From Nocardia pseudovaccinii NBRC 100343 (lineage in GTDB: Bacteria > Actinomycetota > Actinomycetes > Mycobacteriales > Mycobacteriaceae): a stretch of 34,116 nucleotides of DNA. The stretch spans positions 1 through 34,116 of the forward strand of contig NZ_BDBY01000374.1 of NCBI RefSeq assembly GCF_001613225.1, in the 5' to 3' direction. The notes beneath the pieces were generated by a model that searched no databases, had not been told where the DNA came from, and saw nothing but the letters and a program-made list of their open reading frames with translations. Every line of letters starts with the position of its first letter. Position 1 is the first letter of the stretch. Made by a program: the position numbers and the translations under genes. Shown piece by piece: positions 7,963 to 14,662 of this stretch.

Positions 7963-8871
7963 GTGGGGCGCACAGGTACCCGGGTACTTTCAGGGAAGAA
8001 CTCGACACTGCGGGCCGTCCCCTGGATCGGGCCGACTCTGCTGCTGATCGCGGCGATTGTCGCGTTCCCGGTCGGCTATATGGTCTGGACCAGCACCCGG
8101 GACCTGAGCGCCTACGGACAGGACCGCGGTCCCGCCGGACTGGCCAACTACCGAAACCTGTTCGATATCAGCGAATTGGGATCGGTATTGGCGCATACCG
8201 TGGTCTGGGTGGTCAGCGTCGTGCTGATCACCCTGGTGCTCTCGGCGGGGCTGGCGCAGTTCCTGAACAAGGATTTCCCGGGACGCACCGCGGTGCGGAT
8301 GGCGATCCTGGTCCCGTGGGCGGCCTCGGTGGTGATGACGACGACCATCTTCTATTACATGCTCGATCCCGATGTCGGCATCGCCAACCGGTTCCTGGTC
8401 GATATCGGGCTGCTGGACCGGGGTTACGGCTTCACCAAACAGCCGACGCCCGCCTTCCTGGTGGCGATCGGCGTCGCGGTCTTCGTCTCGATCCCGTTCA
8501 CCACCTACACGATCCTGGCCGGGCTGCAATCGATTCCGGCCGAGATCGATGAGGCGGGCCGGGTAGACGGCGCCAATGCGTGGCAGCGCTATCGATACCT
8601 CACCCTGCCGCAATTGCGTCCGGCGATCGCGGTGGCGACGATCATCAACATCATCAATGTGTTCAACTCGCTGCCCATTCTGCAGGTGATCACCGGCGGT
8701 ATCGCGGGCTTCGGTGCGGATACGACAACGACGTTGACCTTCAAGCTGATCCGGCAGAACCAGCAGCTCGACACCGCCGCCGCCATGAGCGTGCTCAACT
8801 TCGCGCTGATCGTGGTCATCATCGCGATCTATGTGAAGGTCATCAAGCCGACCCAGCAGGTGGACGCATGA
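7963..8871 (+). CDS. Sugar ABC transporter permease (MalF/UgpA type)
   Basis: 302 residues with about six membrane segments and the EAA loop EIDEAGRVDGANAWQRYRYLTLPQL that docks onto the ATPase. It is the first of two permeases of the importer. I start at GTG 7963, one base after the lipoprotein stop, with AGGAAG 12 bases upstream; an earlier in-frame start would lie inside the lipoprotein gene and gives a Cys/Arg-rich nonsense leader. The stop overlaps the next permease start as ATGA. Confidence 0.91.
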   Translation: MGRTGTRVLSGKNSTLRAVPWIGPTLLLIAAIVAFPVGYMVWTSTRDLSAYGQDRGPAGLANYRNLFDISELGSVLAHTVVWVVSVVLITLVLSAGLAQFLNKDFPGRTAVRMAILVPWAASVVMTTTIFYYMLDPDVGIANRFLVDIGLLDRGYGFTKQPTPAFLVAIGVAVFVSIPFTTYTILAGLQSIPAEIDEAGRVDGANAWQRYRYLTLPQLRPAIAVATIINIINVFNSLPILQVITGGIAGFGADTTTTLTFKLIRQNQQLDTAAAMSVLNFALIVVIIAIYVKVIKPTQQVDA

Positions 8872-9773
8872 CGACACAGGCCGACATTCACATCGAGGGT
8901 GTGGACATCCCGCCGGACACCACGGATGTCGAGGTCCCGACCGGCCGAACTCGGCGGCGGCGGTGGGAACTCACCGCGGTCGGGGTGGTGCTCGCCGTCA
9001 TCTTCCTGACCCCGTTCGTGGTGATGGTGCTCGGCTCGCTGAAGAGCCGCGCCGAAATCCTGCGCATCCCGCCGACGTATCTGCCCGAAACCTGGCACCC
9101 GGACAACTACTCCACCATGTGGGACACCCCGGAGACGCCGCTGCCGTACAACCTGGTGAGCACGGTTGTCATCTCGGTCTGCGCCACTTTGCTGGTGCTC
9201 TTCGTGGCCATCCCGGCCGCGTATTACACGGCGCGGCACAAGTTTCCGGGGCGCGCGATATTCCTCGCGCTGGTGCTGGTCACCCAGATGTTGCAGCCGA
9301 CGGTATTGGTGACCGGACTGATCCGGCAGTTCTTCACCCTCGGCATCAATGACACCTGGCTGGCCATGATCCTGGTGAACGCCGCGTTCAATCTCTCATT
9401 CGCGGTGTGGATCCTGCACAGCTTCTTCGCCGCCATTCCGGTGGAGATCGAGGAGGCCGCGCAGCTCGACGGTCTGAGCCGCTGGCAGATCCTGGTCCGG
9501 GTGAGCCTGCCGCTGGTCTGGCCCGGCATCGTCACCGCGACGATCTTCGTGGTAGTGGCCTGCTGGAACGAATTCGCGGCGAGCCTGGTGGTGCTGACCA
9601 CGCCGGAGAATCAGCCGCTGTCGGTGGCGCTGACCAAATTCGTCGGGCAATACGACACGGCGTGGCAGTACGTCTTCGCGATCTCCACGGTGGGCATCGT
9701 TCCGGTGGTCATTCTGTTCGCCTTCATCGAGAAGCGCCTGGTCGCAGGGCTTACCGCGGGCAGTGTCAAGTAA
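8868..9773 (+). CDS. Sugar ABC transporter permease (MalG/UgpE type)
   Basis: 301 residues. A polar N-terminal tail of about 35 residues (many Asp/Glu, then RTRRRRWE) precedes six membrane segments. The EAA loop is EIEEAAQLDGLSRWQILVRVSLPL; the C-terminus FAFIEKRLVAGLTAGSVK is the MalG-type ending. It forms the channel with the preceding permease. No cognate ATPase gene follows. This is common in actinobacteria, where one MsiK/UgpC-type ATPase encoded elsewhere energises many CUT1 importers. A terminator follows 10 bases after the stop. Confidence 0.92.
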   Translation: MTTQADIHIEGVDIPPDTTDVEVPTGRTRRRRWELTAVGVVLAVIFLTPFVVMVLGSLKSRAEILRIPPTYLPETWHPDNYSTMWDTPETPLPYNLVSTVVISVCATLLVLFVAIPAAYYTARHKFPGRAIFLALVLVTQMLQPTVLVTGLIRQFFTLGINDTWLAMILVNAAFNLSFAVWILHSFFAAIPVEIEEAAQLDGLSRWQILVRVSLPLVWPGIVTATIFVVVACWNEFAASLVVLTTPENQPLSVALTKFVGQYDTAWQYVFAISTVGIVPVVILFAFIEKRLVAGLTAGSVK

Positions 9774-9783
9774 TCGTCCGACG

Positions 9784-9811
9784 ACGGGCGGTCTTGTGCC
9801 CCCGCCGTTTT
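9784..9811 (+). terminator. Rho-independent terminator after the sugar transporter
   Basis: A perfect 8-bp stem ACGGGCGG/CCCGCCGT with a 9-base loop is followed directly by TTT, 10 bases after the permease stop. It would end the three-gene transporter transcript before the TetR gene. Confidence 0.7.
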
Positions 9812-9870
9812 CGACGATGAATGCGCAGGCCGCCGGATGTCCGTGCTCCGGGGTAGGCGCTTCCGGCCGG

Positions 9871-9876
9871 TAGCAT
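9871..9876 (+). promoter_or_regulatory. -10 element of a likely leaderless TetR transcript
   Basis: TAGCAT is followed by seven bases and the GTG start codon at 9884, so transcription should begin at or near the start codon. There is no ribosome-binding site upstream. The same geometry occurs before 17144 and 19902. Confidence 0.45.
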
Positions 9877-9883
9877 CGAATCC

Positions 9884-10537
9884 GTGGCACGGCAGGATGA
9901 CGAACGCAGGGAGGGCCGCAATTACGGCGGGCTGTCCAAGGAGCAGCGGGTAGCTCAGCGGCAGGCGCGACTCATCGATGCCGCGCTGGAATTATTCGGC
10001 ACCCAGGGCTATGCGGCCACCTCGATCGAACGGCTGTGTGCCGTCGCGAATGTTTCTACCCGTAGTTTCTACGAAGATATGGGCAGTCGCGAGGCCCTGT
10101 TGATCGCGCTGGTCAATCGCATTACCTCGCATGCGGTCGAACGAGCGCTGGAAAGTATGTCGAAGACTGCGGGCCAGCCGCTTTCGACGCGGGTCGTCGA
10201 CAGTTTCCGGGCCTATCTCGAGGTGACCTGTGCCGATCACCGGTCGGCGCGGGTGTGTTACGTCGAAGTGGTCGGCGTCAGTTCGGCCGTGGAGGATTGG
10301 CGCAGGCAGCAGCGCCGCCTGCTCTCATCGCTGCTGATCAGCGAGGCGGAGCGAGCCGTCGAGCGCGGCGAGACCAAGGCGCGCCGGTTCGATCTGTTCG
10401 CGCTCGCGGTGATCGGCGCGGTGAATTCGCTGGCCCAGGAGTTGGTGCGAACCACCCATACCGATACCGAGGTGTCACTCGATGAAATATGCGAGGAGAT
10501 CGCGTATTTCGTGAATTCCGGGCTTGCGCTGAACTGA
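9884..10537 (+). CDS. TetR/AcrR-family transcriptional regulator
   Basis: 217 residues. The N-terminal TetR helix-turn-helix spans about residues 25-75: QARLIDAALELFGTQGYAATSIERLCAVANVSTRSFYEDMGSREALL has the expected helix spacing and the conserved FY of the recognition helix. The C-terminal half is a ligand-binding domain without a family I can name. It follows the sugar transporter terminator and probably has its own promoter. It converges with the FAD monooxygenase, with 9 bases between stops. Its target is unknown; the nearby sugar operon or an unlinked gene are both possible. Confidence 0.88.
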   Translation: MARQDDERREGRNYGGLSKEQRVAQRQARLIDAALELFGTQGYAATSIERLCAVANVSTRSFYEDMGSREALLIALVNRITSHAVERALESMSKTAGQPLSTRVVDSFRAYLEVTCADHRSARVCYVEVVGVSSAVEDWRRQQRRLLSSLLISEAERAVERGETKARRFDLFALAVIGAVNSLAQELVRTTHTDTEVSLDEICEEIAYFVNSGLALN

Positions 10538-10546
10538 CGGCGGGAT

Positions 10547-11695
10547 TTAAGCGGCGCATCGGGCACGATCGCGGATGGCCGTGACAGCGGGGAGGGCCCG
10601 AGTTGCGGTATTGCGCAGTGCGATTCCGGCCTTCGTCGCCGGAATGAGCATCGATGCAGCAGCGGCAACGCCGTTGAGTTTGGGATCGACCAGCACCCGG
10701 TGCCGGGTCTCGTAGCGCTGGAACGCCGCCACGTGGTCCTCCGGTGTGGCCGCCAGTTCCTCCGCCAACGTGTACGCACCGGCGATCGCGAGGGTGGAGC
10801 CGTCGCCGAACAGTGAGACGCAGGATGCGGCGTCACCGAGCAGGGCGACACGTCCGTCCGACCAACGCGGCAACTCGCCCTTGCTGACGGAGTCGAAGAA
10901 CAGGTCGTCGGTGTCGCGGACACGATCCAGCAATTCGGGGACCCGCCAGCCCTGATCGGTGAAGGCCTCGATGACCAGGCGCTTGTGCAGTTCGGTATCG
11001 CGGTGATCGAAACCGGGTACGCCCTGGTGCCGGAACATGAATGCCGCGAGGGCGCGACCCTTCGTCGGGTGCACCGACAGTGCCCGTCCCGGTGTGTTGT
11101 AGATGAGAACTTCGCGGTCGCTGCCGAATGGCTCATCGAGCCGGATGGTGGCGATGTAGATGCCCATATGCCGGACGAATTCGGATTCGTCGCCGAAGGT
11201 CAGGCGGCGCACCACCGAATGCAGGCCGTCCGCGCCGATTACGAAGTCGAACCGGCGGGGTCGGGCGTGTTCGAAGGTGACGTCGACGCCGTCGGTGTGC
11301 TGTGCCAGGCCGGTAATGCTGTCGCCCCAAAGGAATTCGGCATTGTCACGGCTCGCGTCGAGCAGGATCGCGGCGAGATCGGCTCGCGGGACCTCGACTT
11401 CGCGGTCGCCCGCCGATCCCTGGAAGGCCTTCAGGTCGACCCGGGCGACGCGGCGGCCGCTCGCGTTGACGAAATTCATCTGGGACACAGCGGAATTCGC
11501 GGCTCGCAGTTTCGGCATGATGCCCATGCGCTCGACCACATCGATGGCGGGTCCCTTTACGTCGACCGGATTTCCGCTGGAGCGCTGCCCCGTCGCCCGC
11601 TCGACCACCGTGACCTGGAATCCGCGGTCGGCCAGCCAGTACGCCAGGGTCGAGCCGCCGATGCCCGCGCCCGAGATCAGAACCGTCTTGTTCAT
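10547..11695 (-). CDS. FAD-dependent monooxygenase (TetX/PHBH fold)
   Basis: 382 residues. GAGIGGS at 10-16 is the Rossmann motif for FAD, FVIGADGLHSVVRR is the DG motif and VALLGDAASCVSLFGDGSTLA the GD motif of class A flavoprotein hydroxylases. It would insert one oxygen into an aromatic or polyketide-like substrate using FADH2 reduced by NAD(P)H. The ATG has GAAAGG 8 bases upstream. It is divergent from a TetR gene with two copies of a palindromic operator between them, the layout of a substrate-induced detoxification pair such as TetX- or rifampicin-monooxygenase-like enzymes. The substrate cannot be read from the sequence. Confidence 0.9.
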   Translation of the reverse strand: MNKTVLISGAGIGGSTLAYWLADRGFQVTVVERATGQRSSGNPVDVKGPAIDVVERMGIMPKLRAANSAVSQMNFVNASGRRVARVDLKAFQGSAGDREVEVPRADLAAILLDASRDNAEFLWGDSITGLAQHTDGVDVTFEHARPRRFDFVIGADGLHSVVRRLTFGDESEFVRHMGIYIATIRLDEPFGSDREVLIYNTPGRALSVHPTKGRALAAFMFRHQGVPGFDHRDTELHKRLVIEAFTDQGWRVPELLDRVRDTDDLFFDSVSKGELPRWSDGRVALLGDAASCVSLFGDGSTLAIAGAYTLAEELAATPEDHVAAFQRYETRHRVLVDPKLNGVAAAASMLIPATKAGIALRNTATRALPAVTAIRDRARCAA

Positions 11696-11710
11696 GACAA
11701 CACCTTTCGG

Positions 11711-11737
11711 CTAAGTGGACGAATTTCGTCCGTTTAG
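11711..11737. promoter_or_regulatory. TetR-type operator O1
   Basis: Near-perfect 27-bp palindrome: arm CTAAGTGGACGAA, a single central T, then an arm whose reverse complement is CTAAACGGACGAA (11 of 13 match). It lies 16 bases upstream of the FAD monooxygenase start. Together with O2 it should let the divergent TetR protein control both genes. Confidence 0.75.
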
Positions 11738-11749
11738 TGGAGCGTACAG

Positions 11750-11774
11750 TAAGCGGAAGGATTTCGTCCACTTA
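11750..11774. promoter_or_regulatory. TetR-type operator O2
   Basis: Second copy of the O1 palindrome with central T at 11762: left arm TAAGCGGAAGGA, right arm the complement of TAAGTGGACGAA (9 of 12 match). Its centre is 38 bp from that of O1. A TACAGT sequence between the sites (11745-11750) reads as a -10 candidate towards the TetR gene and, as TACTGT, towards the monooxygenase. Confidence 0.7.
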
Positions 11775-11783
11775 AACTTGGAG

Positions 11784-12356
11784 GTGAGGGCGACGATCGG
11801 TCCGAAGAGGGCGGACGCCAGGAACAACCGGGATCAGATCATTGCCGCGGCGCTGGTGACCTTCCGGGAGCAAGGGGTCGATGTGCCGATGAAGGAGATC
11901 GCGGATCGGGCGGGCGTGGGTGTCGGCACGCTGTATCGGCACTTCCCGGACCGGGATGCGTTGATCGCCGAGACGGCCCAGTCCTACCTCGCGGATCTGG
12001 ACCAATTGGCGGCGACCGCATTGGAGCAGGAGGGCGCGGCGTGGCCTGCGCTTTCGCGGTTGCTGCACGAGTGCGCGCAGCGCCGGGTCGGGGCGTTGGC
12101 GGCGGCGATCGAGCCGAATCTGCATGTCGAGATCCAGGCCGATCCGCGATTGCACGAGGTGCGGGGGCGGATTGTCGAGTCGGTCTCGCGGATGACCAGG
12201 GAGGCGCAGGCCGCCGGTGCCATGCGCGCGGATATCGAGCCCGGCGAGGTGGCCGGGCTGATGACCTTGCAGATCTACACCCGGGCCGGTGAGTCGCATC
12301 CGGAGGCGGTTCGTCGGGTGGTCGATCTCGTGCTCGATGGGTTGCGGGCGCGGTGA
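11784..12356 (+). CDS. TetR-family regulator divergent from the FAD monooxygenase
   Basis: 190 residues from GTG 11784. The N-terminal helix-turn-helix RDQIIAAALVTFREQGVDVPMKEIADRAGVGVGTLYRHFPDRDALI is a clear TetR domain; the C-terminal part (LLHECAQRR..., TREAQAAGAMRADIEPGEVAGLM) is like the TetR SbtR/MftR-like ligand domain. The frame is open to 11715, but that stretch is the operator itself, so a start there is unlikely. GTG 11784 or TTG 11778 are the candidates; GGAG sits directly before the GTG, so the choice is uncertain. It is expected to repress itself and the monooxygenase and to be released by a drug-like ligand. Confidence 0.85.
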   Translation: MRATIGPKRADARNNRDQIIAAALVTFREQGVDVPMKEIADRAGVGVGTLYRHFPDRDALIAETAQSYLADLDQLAATALEQEGAAWPALSRLLHECAQRRVGALAAAIEPNLHVEIQADPRLHEVRGRIVESVSRMTREAQAAGAMRADIEPGEVAGLMTLQIYTRAGESHPEAVRRVVDLVLDGLRAR

Positions 12357-12474
12357 TAGGTGTCCGGCTTGGCAATACGGCGGCCGAATCTCTACCGTCG
12401 GCACGCGCCTGTGGTCAGATTGTTCACGTGCATGGAAAAACGGCAGGTCGTCCGCGCGGGCGGGAAGATATGAA

Positions 12475-13266
12475 ATGACCGGACCGACGGACCGGCCGCA
12501 GCGATGGAACCGACTGCTGGAACTGCTCGCCGAAACCGGGCGGCTCTCGGTTGAAGAAGCCGCCGAACGCCTCGGTGTTTCCCCGGCGACGGTGCGCCGC
12601 GACTTCACCGCACTCGCCGAACAGCAGTTGGCGACCCGGACGCACGGCGGTGTGGTCGCGACTTCGGTCGCCTACGACCTGCCCGCGCGCTACCGGCAGG
12701 GTGCGGACGAGGCGAAGCAGCGGATCGCGGAACATGCTGCGGGACTTGTCGAACCGAATGCGGTAGTCGGAATGAACGGCGGGACAACGACGACCGCCGT
12801 GGCGCGGGCATTGGCCGGGCGGGCCGATTTGGCGAATGCCACTGGCGACCAACTGACCATCGTCACCAACGCGCTCAATATCGCGGGTGAGATGGTGCTG
12901 CGACCGCATATGCGCACGATCGTGCTGGGCGGGGTGGCGCGGCGGGAATCCTATGAGCTGCACGGGCCGCTGGCCGAGCGAGCGTTGGCCGAATTGCGTT
13001 TGGATGCGCTGATTCTCGGCGTCAATGCGATTTCCGCCGAGGGCGGCGCACAGTGTCGGCACATCGACGAAGCGGGGGTGACCACCGAGATGGTGCGGCG
13101 GTCCGGGCATGTGATGGTTGTCGCCACCGCGGACAAACTGGAGCGCTCGGCATTGGCTCGGATTTGCGGGATCGAGCAGGTCGATGTGCTCGTGACGGAT
13201 TCGGATGCGGATCCGGGTGCGGTGGCGACGATTCGAGGGGCCGGGGTCCGGGTGGACGTGGTTTAG
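12475..13266 (+). CDS. DeoR/GlpR-family transcriptional regulator
   Basis: 263 residues. The N-terminal DeoR helix-turn-helix is RWNRLLELLAETGRLSVEEA... followed by AERLGVSPATVRRDF; the C-terminal sugar-phosphate sensor (DeoRC) has GMNGGTTTTAVARAL, TIVTNALNIA, VLGGVARRESYELHGPLAE and a DKLERSALARI segment. DeoR proteins of this type (AgaR, LacR, GlpR) sense phosphorylated sugars. I start at ATG 12475, with GGGAAG upstream; the frame is open earlier but lacks a family-like sequence. It is the best candidate repressor of the amino-sugar operon although five genes and about 6 kb lie between it and that promoter. It converges on a short remnant with a 4-base overlap of stops. Confidence 0.9.
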   Translation: MTGPTDRPQRWNRLLELLAETGRLSVEEAAERLGVSPATVRRDFTALAEQQLATRTHGGVVATSVAYDLPARYRQGADEAKQRIAEHAAGLVEPNAVVGMNGGTTTTAVARALAGRADLANATGDQLTIVTNALNIAGEMVLRPHMRTIVLGGVARRESYELHGPLAERALAELRLDALILGVNAISAEGGAQCRHIDEAGVTTEMVRRSGHVMVVATADKLERSALARICGIEQVDVLVTDSDADPGAVATIRGAGVRVDVV

Positions 13267-13583
13267 GGGGCTTCGTAGTTCTGGCCGTACCAGTGCGCCT
13301 GCCCGAACTGCTCGCTCAGGGCCGCGCAGCGGGCTTGCCGCTGCTGGTGTTCGCGGCCGTCCGAGGTGTAATCGCCCTCGATGTCGAGCAGCCGGTTCAA
13401 CTCGTGATCGTGGCGAGCGAGTTCTCCATCGGCAAGGGGTGTGCCGAACACCAGGGTCCAACCGTCGAGCACGGGACTCACATACATCCGGGCGCAATCG
13501 GCATGCTCGTCGTAAGCGGTGCGGCTGTGTCTCGAGTCGTGGCCCTGCCAGGTGGCGGTGCCTATCGACCAGGTCACCGCCAC
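13263..13583 (-). pseudogene. Probable 5'-truncated remnant of a conserved actinobacterial hypothetical gene
   Basis: The minus-strand frame ending at 13263 encodes a protein-like sequence with CARMYVSPVLDGWTLVFGTP and LSEQFGQAHWYGQN segments, resembling a widespread actinobacterial protein of unknown function. Protein-like sequence (AAVLNAFGLSDPVAV) continues upstream of the only good start codons, GTG 13583 and 13577. It then meets the 3' end of the sigma-factor gene, which stops at 13658, without any ATG, GTG or TTG. Either it is a 106-residue gene starting at 13583 or, more likely, a remnant that lost its 5' part. The C-terminus also ends soon after the last conserved block. Confidence 0.45.
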
Positions 13584-13657
13584 CGGATCGGACAGGCCGA
13601 AGGCATTGAGTACCGCGGCCCGGTCCGTCCCAGCCGACCCGACCTTCGAAGAACCGT

Positions 13658-14662
13658 TCAGAGGGTGGCCGGTAGGCCGAAGCCGGGGAAGAGGGTGGCA
13701 TCCAGGAAGACCGTGATTCGGTCGATGGCCGTGTCGCGGAGGGTGAGTAGGTGGATGGAATGTGCGTGGTAGGTGTCGGTTTCGTCGCGGCGGTAGTAGG
13801 CGATCGCGGGTTGGGTGTTGGCGGAGGTCGGGATTGCGCGCCACTCGCCGGGTGTGGAACCGCACTTGTCGGTGAAGAATTCGACGACGTGGGCGCGGCC
13901 CGCGAACCAGAGCAGGGCGGGCGGCATTTCGAGGACGACATCGTCGCGTAGGAGCTCGGCGAAGGAAGCCATGTCGGCATTGCCGAAGGTGGTTACGTAT
14001 CGGTCGATCATCGCGCGTTCGTCCGGGCTCAACGATTCCGATATGTGGTCGAGCATGGGGGCGTCTTTCTCCAATTGGGCGTGGGCGCGTTGCAGTGCGC
14101 TGTTGACCGCGGCGGTAGTGGTTTCGAGCAGGTCGGCGACTTCGGCCGCGGACCATGCGAGTACGTCGCGCAGGATCAGGACCGCGCGCTGCCTGGCGGG
14201 TAGATATTGCAGGGCCGCGATGAATGCGAGCCGGATGCCGCTGCGGGCCGCGATCACGGTTGCCGGATCGTCGGCGGCGGTGCCGAGCAGGGTATCGGGA
14301 ATCGGTTCCAGCCAGGGGATTTCGGGATGGCGCTCCGGTTTGGCGACCACGGTATCGCTGGGCCCGCCGAGTCCGGTGGGCAGCGCCCGCCTGCCGCGCT
14401 GTTCGAGCGCGGTCAGGCAGGCGTTGGTGGCGATCCGATACAGCCAGGTGCGCAGCGACGCCCGCGCTTCGTCATAGCGATCGGCCGCGCGCCATGCTCG
14501 CAGCATCGTCTCCTGCACCAGATCCTCGGCGTCATGGATCGAGCCGAGCATCCGATAGCAGTGCGCGAGTAGTTCGGGCCGGTAGGGCGCGGTGCGCGCC
14601 GCGAAATCCGCACTGACCGTCATGGGTGCACAACCTACCGAGGAATCTGTGGTGCTGGTCAT
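13658..14662 (-). CDS. ECF sigma factor with C-terminal SnoaL-like domain (SigG/TIGR02960 type)
   Basis: 334 residues from ATG 14662, which overlaps the stop of the MFS gene (ATGA). Region 2 is LLAHCYRMLGSIHDAEDLVQETMLRAW...SLRTWLYRIATNACL and region 4 is LPARQRAVLILRDVLAWSAAEVADLL with TTAAVNSALQRA. After them come about 130 residues of an NTF2/SnoaL-like fold (MIDRYVTTFGNADMASFAELLRDDVVLEMPP), as in the ECF groups that lack a separate anti-sigma factor and use this domain to tune activity. A second in-frame ATG at 14623 gives a start more like the family. It probably directs core RNA polymerase to a small set of stress or drug-response promoters, perhaps its own operon. Confidence 0.88.
   Translation of the reverse strand: MTSTTDSSVGCAPMTVSADFAARTAPYRPELLAHCYRMLGSIHDAEDLVQETMLRAWRAADRYDEARASLRTWLYRIATNACLTALEQRGRRALPTGLGGPSDTVVAKPERHPEIPWLEPIPDTLLGTAADDPATVIAARSGIRLAFIAALQYLPARQRAVLILRDVLAWSAAEVADLLETTTAAVNSALQRAHAQLEKDAPMLDHISESLSPDERAMIDRYVTTFGNADMASFAELLRDDVVLEMPPALLWFAGRAHVVEFFTDKCGSTPGEWRAIPTSANTQPAIAYYRRDETDTYHAHSIHLLTLRDTAIDRITVFLDATLFPGFGLPATL

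Noticed and set aside
12424..13980. Long 518-residue minus-strand open frame
   Set aside because: It runs antisense to the DeoR gene and across the remnant and sigma gene; it is Pro/Arg/His-rich, has no motif and looks like a GC-bias shadow.
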